A DNA stretch of 64,000 nt from Saprospiraceae bacterium (GCA_026129545.1 JAHCHX010000001.1:1921501-1985500), one strand, 5' to 3'. Counted from the first letter of the stretch, positions 45,583-54,370 are shown. Translations and numbers: made by a program. Notes: generated from the letters alone by a model not told the origin.

Positions 45583-45797
45583 GGGTTATTAGGGGTTATT
45601 AGGGGTTATTAGGGGTTATTAGGGGTTATTAGGGGTTATTAGGGGTTATTGGGGGTCATTGGGGGTTATTGAGGGTCATTTAGGGTAATTGAAAAGGTCA
45701 TTGGGGGGCATTTAGGGTAATTGAAAAGGTCATTGGTGGGGGTCATTGGGGGGCATTTAGGGTAATTGAAAAGGTCATTGGGGGTTATTGAGGGCCT
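45583..45797 (+). repeat. Decamer array, the most regular, with G-quadruplex potential
   Basis: Units of GGGGTTATTA repeat seven times almost perfectly from the stop of the glycosyltransferase gene, then become GGGGGTCATT and a longer 22-30-bp unit (ATTTAGGGTAATTGAAAAGG) repeated three times. Four G tracts of four with six-base loops fit the G-quadruplex pattern on the coding strand. Confidence 0.85.
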
Positions 45798-45869
45798 TGA
45801 GGCTAATACTGCCATTGTTGGTGTCCTTGCTAACAAGAAGTGGCAGAGCAAAGAGGCGAACAAAAAAAC

Positions 45870-45900
45870 TTGACAATACATTGCTCCCCCCCTACCTTTG
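45870..45900 (+). promoter_or_regulatory. Bacteroidota promoter of the cold-shock gene
   Basis: TTG at 45870-45872 and TACCTTTG at 45893-45900 are separated by 20 bases, an excellent fit to the -33/-7 consensus TTG-N19/20-TAnnTTTG. It leaves a leader of about 45 bases, T-rich, before the start codon at 45947. Confidence 0.75.
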
Positions 45901-45946
45901 TGGCGGCTTTGGCCGCTTGTCTCATTTTTTTAAATTTTTTTCAATA

Positions 45947-46138
45947 ATGTTCAAAGGAACCGTCAAGTTCTTCAACGAGTCCAAAGGTTTTGGTTTTATC
46001 GTTGACAATGCCTCCGGGCAAGAAGTATTCGTCCACGCGACCGGGTTGGTTGACAAAATCCGGGAAGGGGACACGGTCACGTTCGAGACCAAACAAGGCA
46101 AAAAAGGCATGAATGCAGTGAATGTCCAAATCGCGTAA
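45947..46138 (+). CDS. Cold-shock domain protein
   Basis: A 63-residue single cold-shock domain. It begins at ATG 45947 (MFKGTVKFFNESKGFGFI), which matches all family members; the longer frame to 45788 is not needed. RNP1 (KGFGFI) and RNP2 (VFVHAT) are complete. It binds single-stranded RNA and DNA and melts RNA structure, probably in cold or growth resumption. Promoter and terminator both flank it closely, so it is a single-gene transcript. Confidence 0.95.
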   Translation: MFKGTVKFFNESKGFGFIVDNASGQEVFVHATGLVDKIREGDTVTFETKQGKKGMNAVNVQIA

Positions 46139-46170
46139 GCAAAGCGGACATTGGATTGATAGGAAATGTC

Positions 46171-46205
46171 AAAACTCCGGCGGAAATGACCGTCGGAGTT
46201 TTTTT
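46171..46205 (+). terminator. Cold-shock gene terminator
   Basis: AACTCCGGCGG and CCGTCGGAGTT pair around a six-base loop and are followed by T7. Confidence 0.9.
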
Positions 46206-46244
46206 ATGCCTCCATCGCCGTACTTTTGGGCAAAAAGAAATTCG

Positions 46245-47450
46245 ATGTCGAGAACCCTCCCAATATGCTGCTGGCTCGCCGCAATGGCCGCCACCCTATC
46301 GGCTCAACCCGCGCTCGAAAAACAATTGCAAACGCAGCTCATCCTCGCCACCGACGGCGACACCATCACGTTGCCAGCTGGCAACATCACCCTCTCCAAC
46401 ACGCTCTCGCTCGATGCCAAAAAAGACATCACCATCCGCGGCGCAGGGCAAGACAAGACCATTTTGTCGTTCAAAAACCAACAACAAGGTGCCGAAGGCA
46501 TCAAAGTAACGAATGCACAAAACATTGTGCTGGAACACTTTACCATAGAAGACTCAAAAGGCGACCTCATCAAAACCCAAGCGGTGAACGGCCTCGTCTT
46601 CCGCGACATCACCGCCCGCTGGAACGGCAAACCCAAAAAGACCAACGGCGCTTATGCCCTCTACCCCGTGCAGTGCCAAAACGTCCGCATCGAACGCTGC
46701 ACGGCCATCGGCGCCTCCGATGCGGGCATTTATGTAGGCCAATCCGACAGCGTGTGGGTGACGAGGTGTTACGCAAAAAACAACGTGGCGGGCATCGAAA
46801 TCGAGAACACCACCAACGCATGGGTGTATGAGAACATCGCGGCCTATAACACGGGCGGTGTGTTGGTGTTCGACCTGCCCGATTTGCCCAAAAAACGCGG
46901 CGGCCACGTCAAGGTCTGGAAAAACAAAATCATCCAGAACAACCACAAAAACTTCGCCCCCAAAGGCAACATCGTGGGCCAAGTGCCGCCCGGCACGGGC
47001 GTGATGATTCTAGCCACCAACGACGTGGAGGTGCACGACAACTTTATCATGGACAACAAGACCGCCTCCACCGCCATCGTGAGTTATTTCATCACGGAAC
47101 TGCCCATCAAGGACAAGGAATACAACCCCTACCCCTCCAATATCCACATCCACGACAACGTGTATTCGGAGGGCAAGCGAACCCCCACGCGCAAAAACAA
47201 AATGGGGACGCTGTTCTGGCTGAAATTTGGCCGCCGGGTGCCACACATCATCTACGACGGCATCCAAAACCCCGATTGGCTCGCAGCAAACGGCAACCTC
47301 AAACCAGAATACCGCATCTGCATCCGCAACAACGAAAACGGCACCTTCGCCAACATCCGCGCCCACAAAATCGGCCTGTTCAAAAGCGACATCAGCAGAG
47401 ACTCAAAATCTTACGACTGTGAACTTAATTCGTTGTCAGACAAACACTAA
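46245..47450 (+). CDS. Secreted parallel beta-helix protein (partner of SO2930-type cytochrome)
   Basis: The 401-residue product starts at ATG 46245 (MSRTLPICCWLAAMAATLSAQ, signal peptide); the frame is open to 46122 but overlaps the cold-shock gene. After the leader come right-handed beta-helix repeats over about residues 30-340 (GDTITLPAGNITLSNTLSL, ITIRGAGQDKTILSF, VTRCYAKNNVAGIEIENT, VEVHDNFIMDN). Such proteins are regularly encoded next to SO2930-family diheme cytochromes, as here, where the cytochrome gene overlaps its end by 32 bases. The role of the pair is not known; it is periplasmic or surface located. A possible -7 element TACTTTTG lies at 46221-46228. Confidence 0.85.
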   Translation: MSRTLPICCWLAAMAATLSAQPALEKQLQTQLILATDGDTITLPAGNITLSNTLSLDAKKDITIRGAGQDKTILSFKNQQQGAEGIKVTNAQNIVLEHFTIEDSKGDLIKTQAVNGLVFRDITARWNGKPKKTNGAYALYPVQCQNVRIERCTAIGASDAGIYVGQSDSVWVTRCYAKNNVAGIEIENTTNAWVYENIAAYNTGGVLVFDLPDLPKKRGGHVKVWKNKIIQNNHKNFAPKGNIVGQVPPGTGVMILATNDVEVHDNFIMDNKTASTAIVSYFITELPIKDKEYNPYPSNIHIHDNVYSEGKRTPTRKNKMGTLFWLKFGRRVPHIIYDGIQNPDWLAANGNLKPEYRICIRNNENGTFANIRAHKIGLFKSDISRDSKSYDCELNSLSDKH

Positions 47451-48483
47451 AACATTCTTGGCAATTCTGGCCGCCACGTTCGTCCTGTCAGCTTTGCGAT
47501 GGGAGGGAAATGGGTTTTCCCCAAAAATGAAATTATCGGAATACCCATTTTTCACCGGCGCGCTCGCCGCGCTCTCGCCCGCGCCGAACGTGTTTCCCTA
47601 CGAGGTGAACGCCCCGCTTTTTTCGGACTATGCCGAAAAAGCTCGCTTCATCTACCTGCCCGAAGGAACAGCGATGACCTACCGCGACAGCGCGGCGTTT
47701 GATTTCCCCGTCGGGGCCGTCATTATCAAAAACTTCTACTACCCCCACGATTTTTCAAAGCCCGAAAAAGGGCGCCGCATACTCGAAACGCGGCTTTTGG
47801 TGAAGGAGGAAAAAGATTGGAAAGCACTCGAATACGTGTGGAACACCGAGCAAACCGATGCCCTGCTCGAGGTAACCGGGGCGACTTTTCCCGTGAGCTG
47901 GCTCGACGCAAACGGCAAGAAACAAAGCATCCAGTATGTGGCCCCCAACCTCAACCAATGCAAGGGCTGCCACTCCTACGATGGTCAGTTCGTCCCGCTC
48001 GGCATCACCGCCCGCCAACTCAACCGCCTGGAAGGCACTGAAAACCAACTGCTTGCTTGGCAAAAAGCCGGAAAACTTTCTTTGCCCGACCACTTCAACC
48101 CCAATGCCGCCCCCCGCCTTGCCGACTACCGACTCAAACCACGACCGACGAACAACGAACAACAATCCACTGCCCGCGCCTACCTCGATGCCAACTGCGG
48201 CCACTGCCACAACCCACACGGCCCAGCCAGCACGAGCGGTATGTTTCTCGATATTTTTGAAAACAACCCCGAGCGACTTGGCGTGAACAAACCACCCGTG
48301 GCAGCGGGTCGCGGAAGCGGCAAGGCGCGGTTCGGTATCGTGCCCGGCAAACCCGCCGAAAGCATCCTCGTCTATCGCATGGAAAGCAACGACCCCGGCA
48401 TCAGAATGCCCGAACTAGGGCGGCAACTCGCCCACAAAGAAGGGCTTGAACTCGTGAAGGCTTGGATAAAAGAAATGAAATAG
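47419..48483 (+). CDS. SO2930 family diheme c-type cytochrome
   Basis: The product is 354 residues from GTG 47419, chosen because NLIRCQTNTKTFLAILAATFVLSALRW then gives an export signal; translation would overlap the upstream beta-helix gene by 32 bases. The mature domain opens with PFFTGALAALSPAPNVFPYEVNAPLF, typical of this family, and carries two heme-binding sites: CKGCH (Cys181-His185) and CGHCH (Cys260-His264). It is a periplasmic electron carrier or oxidase of unknown partner. Conserved linkage with a beta-helix protein supports a common task. Confidence 0.85.
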   Translation: MNLIRCQTNTKTFLAILAATFVLSALRWEGNGFSPKMKLSEYPFFTGALAALSPAPNVFPYEVNAPLFSDYAEKARFIYLPEGTAMTYRDSAAFDFPVGAVIIKNFYYPHDFSKPEKGRRILETRLLVKEEKDWKALEYVWNTEQTDALLEVTGATFPVSWLDANGKKQSIQYVAPNLNQCKGCHSYDGQFVPLGITARQLNRLEGTENQLLAWQKAGKLSLPDHFNPNAAPRLADYRLKPRPTNNEQQSTARAYLDANCGHCHNPHGPASTSGMFLDIFENNPERLGVNKPPVAAGRGSGKARFGIVPGKPAESILVYRMESNDPGIRMPELGRQLAHKEGLELVKAWIKEMK

Positions 48484-48489
48484 GCTGCC

Positions 48490-49671
48490 ATGAAAAAAAC
48501 GCTCGCTTTGTGCTGTTGGCTACTGGTAATCATGGGCAATGCCCCCCTACACGCTCAAGTCGAACACTTCTCGAAGGTGTGGTTTGCGGGGGGCAATGTC
48601 TGCGCCGACGAGCCGTGGGAACTTGTGTTCCACGATGACTTCGACGGTGACTCGCTCGACCGCGACAAGTGGATGACTTGGTATCCCTACGGCGATAGCG
48701 GCTCCGACCAGTGTTCGTTTTGCCGCACCCACGGCGAAGAAGGGCAGGTCTATCGAGATGAAAACGCGGTGGTCGAGGGCGGGCTGCTGAAACTCATCGT
48801 GAAAAAGGAACCGGACAGTTGGTATGGCTTGCAGCGCGACTACACTTCCGGCATGGTACACTCCCGGCAAGCATTCACCGACTATGCGCGTTACGAGATT
48901 CGCTGCAAAATTCCACAAGGCGACGGTTTTTGGCCTGCCTTCTGGGTGTTTGGCTGGAGCGTGGAAATTGATATTTTTGAATTTGGCACCGGAAAGCCCA
49001 ACCGTATTCACACAGGCTTTTTCAAATATCTGGGGGGCGACGAGCGCATCCACACCTCGCACACCTTCCAAGGCCCCGACTTTTCCAAGGATTTCCACCT
49101 CATCGCGCTCGACTATGAGCCTTTTTTCATGCACGTCGAGGTGGATAGCGTGCGGGTATATTCGTTTCCGCGCTACTACACGCTGAGCGGCTTGCCCGTC
49201 GTCGCCTGCGACATCGCTCCCGGCCCCTATCTGCAAGACCCCGCGTATCCTCGATTTGGCGACCCGGTGCAAGTGATTGCAAACGTGGCAGTTGGAGCCG
49301 AAAACACGCCCTTCACCAGCCCACCGCCGCCCGAAACCAAGATTCCCAATCAGATGGAGATTGACTATATCAAAGTCTATCAACGCGCCAAACCCGGCCA
49401 GCGCCCCCAACCCATCAAACGGCTCCTACCCTACCCCAATCCCACCGGGGGCGACATCAGGGTGCGCTTGGAAAACTTCGACGTGCCGACGCTCACCGCC
49501 GAGGGCGCTTTGATTGACATCCTCGATTTTCAATATCGCGTGAAGCGCAACCAGCCCGTGGAAGGCGAGGTCACGCGCCTTTCAACCGACCATCTTTCAC
49601 CCGGTCTATACTTTTTGCGCCTCATCACAAAGGGCGAGGCATATTTGGTCAAATTTCTAAAAATCAAGTAA
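48490..49671 (+). CDS. Secreted family 16 glycoside hydrolase, T9SS cargo
   Basis: A 393-residue protein: signal peptide (about 1-22), GH16 domain (about 35-300) and C-terminal region (about 310-393) that resembles a type A T9SS sorting domain (RLLPYPNPTGGDIRVRL, GLYFLRLITKGEAYLVKFLK). The catalytic motif EIDIFE has Glu159, Asp161 and Glu164, so it should be active as a retaining beta-glycanase (laminarin, agar, porphyran or lichenan; the substrate cannot be told). A segment with CSFCRTHGEEGQVYRDENAVVEGG is typical of the first strands. It follows the cytochrome gene by 6 bases and precedes folP by 5. Confidence 0.9.
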   Translation: MKKTLALCCWLLVIMGNAPLHAQVEHFSKVWFAGGNVCADEPWELVFHDDFDGDSLDRDKWMTWYPYGDSGSDQCSFCRTHGEEGQVYRDENAVVEGGLLKLIVKKEPDSWYGLQRDYTSGMVHSRQAFTDYARYEIRCKIPQGDGFWPAFWVFGWSVEIDIFEFGTGKPNRIHTGFFKYLGGDERIHTSHTFQGPDFSKDFHLIALDYEPFFMHVEVDSVRVYSFPRYYTLSGLPVVACDIAPGPYLQDPAYPRFGDPVQVIANVAVGAENTPFTSPPPPETKIPNQMEIDYIKVYQRAKPGQRPQPIKRLLPYPNPTGGDIRVRLENFDVPTLTAEGALIDILDFQYRVKRNQPVEGEVTRLSTDHLSPGLYFLRLITKGEAYLVKFLKIK

Positions 49672-49676
49672 CTCTC

Positions 49677-50522
49677 GTGCAACAAACAACCCTCCAATGT
49701 CGCGGCCAACTGCTCGACCTATCGCGCCCCGTCGTCATGGGCATCCTGAACGTCACGCCCGATTCGTTCTTCGACGGGGGAAAATTTGCAGGTGTGGACG
49801 CAGCTTTGCGGCAGGCCGAAAAAATGCTTTCCGAGGGGGCAGCCATTCTCGACGTGGGCGGCGCATCATCGAGACCGGGTGCAGCGGAAGTGTCTGAAAA
49901 AGAGGAACTTGAAAGGGTGGTGCCAGTGGTCGAGGCCATTCAGCGGCATTTTCCGAAAACCATCGTTTCGGCAGATACTTGGCGGGCAAGCGTGGCGCAA
50001 GCGGCGGTGGCGGCAGGCGCTTCCATCGTGAATGACATTTCGGGCGGACAGTTCGACGAACAAATGTTTGAAACCGTCGCTCGTTTGGAAGTACCCTACA
50101 TTTTGATGCACATACAAGGCACCCCTGCCACCATGCAACAAGCCCCGCACTACGACAATGTGACACTCGAGGTGCTGGATTATTTTATTCAAAAAATAGC
50201 GCGATTGCGAGCCGTGGGTGTGAAGGACATTGTGCTCGACCCCGGCTTTGGCTTTGGCAAAACGGTGGAGCACAATTATCAACTACTGAAGCATCTGCGC
50301 GTTTTTGCCAACACGACGGGCATGCCCGTGTTGGCTGGTATTTCGCGCAAGTCCATGATTTGCAAGGTATTGAAAGTCAGTCCCGAGCACGCGCTGAATG
50401 GCACAACCGCCCTGCACGTCGTTGCCTTGCAACAAGGTGCCAACATCTTGCGGGCACACGACGTGAAAGAAGCGGTGGAGGTGGTGCGGCTATGGGAGCA
50501 GTTGGAGCAAACTGGTGGGTGA
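49677..50522 (+). CDS. folP: Dihydropteroate synthase
   Basis: The 281-residue folate enzyme joins the pterin pyrophosphate to p-aminobenzoate. It starts at GTG 49677. The signature GILNVTPDSFFDGGKF is present at about 23-38, DVGGASSRPGA at about 60, and DPGFGFGKTVEHNYQLLKHL at about 188, which bind pterin and pyrophosphate. Compared with the usual motif DIGGESTRPGA, Glu-Ser-Thr reads Ala-Ser-Ser here, and SADTWRASV replaces the usual SIDTYKAEV; the fold is intact, but the sulfonamide loop is atypical. It is packed close to the GH16 gene, so it probably shares that transcript. Confidence 0.93.
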   Translation: MQQTTLQCRGQLLDLSRPVVMGILNVTPDSFFDGGKFAGVDAALRQAEKMLSEGAAILDVGGASSRPGAAEVSEKEELERVVPVVEAIQRHFPKTIVSADTWRASVAQAAVAAGASIVNDISGGQFDEQMFETVARLEVPYILMHIQGTPATMQQAPHYDNVTLEVLDYFIQKIARLRAVGVKDIVLDPGFGFGKTVEHNYQLLKHLRVFANTTGMPVLAGISRKSMICKVLKVSPEHALNGTTALHVVALQQGANILRAHDVKEAVEVVRLWEQLEQTGG

Positions 50523-50528
50523 CCATAA

Positions 50529-51050
50529 TTACCATTCATCGGTCTCTTCCACATCGGTTTCTTCTCCCGGCTTTTTCGGCGCCACTATCGGCGTCAGCAT
50601 GGGCAGCCCAACCCACCTTTTTTCCTCCGGGCTGATGGCCCCTATGCGCAAAAACCCGCCTGAAGCCTTGGCCGTCTCGTGTGCCAGCCCCACGAAGCCT
50701 TTGTAGAGGTCTGCGGCCAGTTCAATGTCCAATTTTGCCAAGATAGGATTGAGGCGTGCCAATCGTTTCTCGATTTCCCGATTGCGGGCCTCCGCGTCGG
50801 TTGGCAAATGGGTGATTTCGCTCTGCACCCGCGCCCAAAACCCTTCCACGACCACGCGATAGAACTCATTCAGTTCTCGTGGATTGTTGTAAGTGCGCGA
50901 GCGCAACAGCCGCTCCGACCATGTACGCTCCTCGCCGTCGAGATGCCCATCGGCCATGCCAACGAGGACGGTGATGAGTGCGGGCGCTTCCACCAGCGCG
51001 TCTATTTCTTCTCTTTGGAGATGATTGAAACCTTCGATAATGGTCCACAT
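50529..51050 (-). CDS. Conserved small protein, possibly TerB-like
   Basis: The 173-residue protein starts at ATG 51050 (MWTIIEGFNHLQREEIDALVEA); the frame extends upstream but is not conserved in look. Segments APALITVLVGMADGHLDGEE and RRxxxNPRELNEFYRVVVEGF resemble the helical TerB-like domain, in which a D-G-x-x-xxEE motif binds metal. The acidic end EETDVEETDEW is unusual. Function unknown. It converges with folP (6-base gap) and diverges from mutS. Confidence 0.65.
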   Translation of the reverse strand: MWTIIEGFNHLQREEIDALVEAPALITVLVGMADGHLDGEERTWSERLLRSRTYNNPRELNEFYRVVVEGFWARVQSEITHLPTDAEARNREIEKRLARLNPILAKLDIELAADLYKGFVGLAHETAKASGGFLRIGAISPEEKRWVGLPMLTPIVAPKKPGEETDVEETDEW

Positions 51051-51236
51051 GAGAGAGGAGTGCAGCCTGATATTTTGAAAATGGACTTTTTGCGGTGGCA
51101 AAATTATCCCAAAGCAGCAAGACCAACGCCTTGTGGAAAGAAAAAAAAGCAGGGTTGCTTGCCCCGCCCTAATTTTACCCCCCACCTTAGTTGCCCCCTA
51201 CTCGTACTGACCCCTGAGAGCACAACGACTATCCTC

Positions 51237-53930
51237 ATGGCACGAACGAAAAAAGACGGAACAACCACCACAGGTGGCGCCACCACGCCCCTCATGCAGC
51301 AATATGTGCAGGTGAAAACCAAGTATCCCGATGCCATTTTGCTGTTTCGCGTAGGCGATTTTTACGAGACTTTCGGCGAGGATGCGGTGAAGACCAGCCG
51401 CGCCCTCGGCATCACGCTCACCAGTCGCAACAACGGCGGTTCCGACATCGAACTGGCGGGATTCCCCTATCACGCGATGGATATGTACCTGCCGCGCCTC
51501 GTGCGGGCGGGCTATCGCGTGGCGATATGCGAGCAAATGGAGAAACCCGTGCCGGGCAGGGTGGTGCGCCGCTCCGTGACAGAAGTGGTGACACCCGGTG
51601 TCACCACCGACGATGCCTTGCTCGACCACAACGCCAACAACTTCCTGGCGACCCTGACGTGGGGGCCACACGAGCAATTCGGCGCGGCATTTCTCGATAT
51701 TTCCACCGGCGAATTTTTCGTGAGTGAAGGCGACGCAGCGAGCGTGGACAAACTCCTGCAAAGTTTCAAACCCGCCGAAATCGTGTTGCCCAAAAGCCGC
51801 ATGAAAGAATTTGTGGCGCAGTACGGCGACAAGTTCTACACCAACACCCTCGAAGACTGGATTTTCACCCGCGACTTTGCCCGCGAAAAGTTGCTCCAAC
51901 ATTTCCAGACCCAAAGCCTCAAAGGTTTCGGCGTAGAGGAACTCGACCTCGGCCAAACGGCGGCAGGTGCGGCGCTTCACTACCTCGCTGCAATGGAGAA
52001 TACGCGGCTGGCGCACATTACCTCGCTCAGCCGCCTGCAAACAGAAAAATACGTCTGGCTCGACCGTTTCACCATTCGCAACCTCGAGCTCGTGAGCAGC
52101 AACCACGAGCAAGGCACCTCACTCCTCCAAGTGCTGGACAAAACCGTGTCGCCGATGGGCGCAAGGCTCTTGAAAAAATGGGTGTTGCTGCCGCTCACCA
52201 GCCTGGTGCAAATTCAGGAGCGGCACAACGTGGTTTCTTTTTTTGTTGAAAATCAAGACTTTACCAACGAAATAGCACCACACATTCGGCACATCGGCGA
52301 CTTGGAGCGACTAATGAGCAAAACGGCAGTGGGCAAAATCAATCCCCGCGAAGCCATGCAGCTGAGACGGGCATTGCTCGCCATCGAGCACCTGAAAACC
52401 CAACTTTTACTGACCAACCATCAAGCCTTGCGAAAATTAGGCGAAGGCCTGAACCCCTGCCTGACCCTGCGCGAACGCATCGAAAAAGACATAGCGCCCG
52501 ACCCGCCCGCCGACATTCGCAAAGGCGGTGCGATGGCCGATGGCTGTAGCGCCGAACTGGACGACTTGCGCCACGTCGTGCGCAACAGCCGAGAGTTGTT
52601 GCTCGAAATCCAACAACGCGAAATAGAGCGCACGGGCATCCCCAGTTTGAAAATCGCGTTCAACAACGTGTTCGGCTACTACATCGAGGTCACCTCCAAA
52701 TGGAAAGACCAAGTGCCGCCCGAATGGACGCGCAAGCAGACCATTGCCAACGGCGAACGCTACATCACAGAAGAGCTCAAAATCTTGGAGGCCAAAATCT
52801 TGGGCGCGGAGGAAAAAATTCTGGAACTCGAAGAACGGCTTTTTCGCGCCCTCGTGGAAGAAATCGGGCAGTACATCCAGCCCATTCAGCACAACGCGCA
52901 CCTCGTCGCACGGCTCGATTGCCTCCTCTCCTTCGCCAAAGTCGCCACCAAAAACCACTACATCCGCCCCGAACTCGACGACAGCACCGTGCTCGACATC
53001 CGCGAAGGCCGCCACCCCGTCATCGAGACGCAACTGCCCGTCGGGGAGACCTACGTCCCCAACGACGTGTATCTCGACAACGAAACAGTCCAAATCATCC
53101 TCATCACTGGCCCCAACATGTCGGGCAAATCCGCCCTGCTCCGCCAAACGGCACTCATCGTCCTGCTGGCTCAAATGGGCAGTTTCGTGCCGGCCCAAAG
53201 CGCCCGCATCGGCTTGGTGGACAAGATGTTCACCCGCGTCGGCGCGAGCGACAACATCAGCGGCGGCGAGAGCACATTCATGGTCGAGATGAACGAAACA
53301 GCCTTGATAATGAACAACATCAGCGACCGCTCACTCATCCTGCTTGACGAAATCGGGCGCGGCACCTCGACCTACGACGGCATCAGCATCGCGTGGAGCC
53401 TCGCCGAATACCTGCACGACAACGAGCGCGCCCGGCCCAAAACACTCTTCGCCACCCATTACCACGAACTCAACGAACTCGCCGAAACCCACGAGCGCGC
53501 CCACAACTTTCATGTCAGCACCAAGGAGGTCGGTCAAAAGGTCATTTTCTTGCGCAAACTCGTACCCGGCGGCTCCAACCACTCGTTTGGCATACACGTC
53601 GCACGCATGGCGGGTATGCCGCAGACGATTGTGGAGCGAGCGAACGAGATTTTGAAAACACTGGAGGAAAAATCGGTCGAGAGCGGAGCGCAGAAGATTG
53701 AAGGTCAAAATGGCTCCACGCCCTCCGCCCCCAACCCTTTACCCTCGACCGAGAATCTGAAGAAAAAAGTCAAAAACATCGCCGCGCCGCTCCAACTCCA
53801 CATCTTCGACGTGGACGACTACACGATGAAAATCAAAGAAGAACTGCTTGCGCTGGACTTGAACACCATGACCCCCATGGACGCGCTGTGGAAGTTGAAC
53901 GAGTTGGTGAAGATTGCGGGGAAGAAGTAA
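51237..53930 (+). CDS. mutS: DNA mismatch repair protein MutS
   Basis: An 897-residue MutS. ATG 51237 is chosen because MARTKKDGTTTTGGATTPLMQQYVQVK leads straight into domain I; the frame is open upstream to 50679. The mismatch-binding F-x-E loop lies in FRVGDFYETFGEDA. Domains: mismatch recognition (1-130), connector, core and clamp (about 260-560), ATPase (about 570-800). Walker A GPNMSGKSALLRQT is at about 624-637, Walker B DEIGRGTSTYDG and the FATHYHEL signature follow. The C-terminal linker ends in a helix for tetramer or MutL contact. It recognises base mismatches and starts repair. Confidence 0.97.
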   Translation: MARTKKDGTTTTGGATTPLMQQYVQVKTKYPDAILLFRVGDFYETFGEDAVKTSRALGITLTSRNNGGSDIELAGFPYHAMDMYLPRLVRAGYRVAICEQMEKPVPGRVVRRSVTEVVTPGVTTDDALLDHNANNFLATLTWGPHEQFGAAFLDISTGEFFVSEGDAASVDKLLQSFKPAEIVLPKSRMKEFVAQYGDKFYTNTLEDWIFTRDFAREKLLQHFQTQSLKGFGVEELDLGQTAAGAALHYLAAMENTRLAHITSLSRLQTEKYVWLDRFTIRNLELVSSNHEQGTSLLQVLDKTVSPMGARLLKKWVLLPLTSLVQIQERHNVVSFFVENQDFTNEIAPHIRHIGDLERLMSKTAVGKINPREAMQLRRALLAIEHLKTQLLLTNHQALRKLGEGLNPCLTLRERIEKDIAPDPPADIRKGGAMADGCSAELDDLRHVVRNSRELLLEIQQREIERTGIPSLKIAFNNVFGYYIEVTSKWKDQVPPEWTRKQTIANGERYITEELKILEAKILGAEEKILELEERLFRALVEEIGQYIQPIQHNAHLVARLDCLLSFAKVATKNHYIRPELDDSTVLDIREGRHPVIETQLPVGETYVPNDVYLDNETVQIILITGPNMSGKSALLRQTALIVLLAQMGSFVPAQSARIGLVDKMFTRVGASDNISGGESTFMVEMNETALIMNNISDRSLILLDEIGRGTSTYDGISIAWSLAEYLHDNERARPKTLFATHYHELNELAETHERAHNFHVSTKEVGQKVIFLRKLVPGGSNHSFGIHVARMAGMPQTIVERANEILKTLEEKSVESGAQKIEGQNGSTPSAPNPLPSTENLKKKVKNIAAPLQLHIFDVDDYTMKIKEELLALDLNTMTPMDALWKLNELVKIAGKK

Positions 53931-53937
53931 CGCCAAA

Positions 53938-54291
53938 TTTCAGTTGGCCGCCAACCGGAAGGTTGACGTTACTTTGCCTTTTGTTGTCCCCCTTGATGGC
54001 TTGGTTTCCAGTTTCGGTTTTCGTGGTTTTTATGCTGGCATGGGGCGCAACTGTGGTGCCCGATTCGCCACAATTCTCGGCGTTGGTAGCACAAAACGCC
54101 ATTCCCGAATACCGCGCCACAGCCATCACCACCAACACCTGCATCGGTTTTCCGATTACCATACCGAGTTTGTATTTCACGCAGTGGTTTTTCCAAAACA
54201 TCTTCGAGCGATTAGTTTCATCGGATTGGCCACGGGTGGCATACTGGGCTTGACGAGCATTTGGCAGACTGTTTGGAAAAAAATAACGTGA
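53938..54291 (+). pseudogene. MFS transporter C-terminal remnant, frameshifted
   Basis: Frame one (about 53945-54210) reads LLSPLMAWFPVSVFVVFML, then VVPDSPQFSALVAQNAIPEY and RATAITTNTCIGFPITIPSL, the last two helices of a major facilitator transporter with its conserved loop. Around 54210 the continuation moves to another frame, AISFIGLATGGILGLTSIWQ, ending at TGA 54289. There is no start or N-terminal two-thirds. The likely cause is deletion plus a frameshift. Its closeness to mutS (8 bases) suggests a deletion joined the two. Confidence 0.7.
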
Positions 54292-54308
54292 AAAAAGTCA
54301 AACAACGC

Positions 54309-54338
54309 TTGGTGTGCATTTTGCGAAAACTACTTTTG
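54309..54338 (+). promoter_or_regulatory. Promoter of the gluconate dehydrogenase subunit 3 gene
   Basis: TTG at 54309-54311 and TACTTTTG at 54331-54338 are 19 bases apart, a good fit to the Bacteroidota consensus. The leader to ATG 54371 is about 26 bases. Confidence 0.7.
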
Positions 54339-54370
54339 CTTCGTTCTTTTTTTGCCAAACAACTTTCTCC

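Noticed and set aside
45583..45797. Possible CRISPR or attC array
   Set aside because: Simple 10-bp tandem units without unique spacers or the R/L core sites of attC, and no integrase in the window.
50679..51236. N-terminal extension of MutS
   Set aside because: The frame is open by overlap with the antisense gene at 50529-51050; the MutS domain I begins right after ATG 51237.
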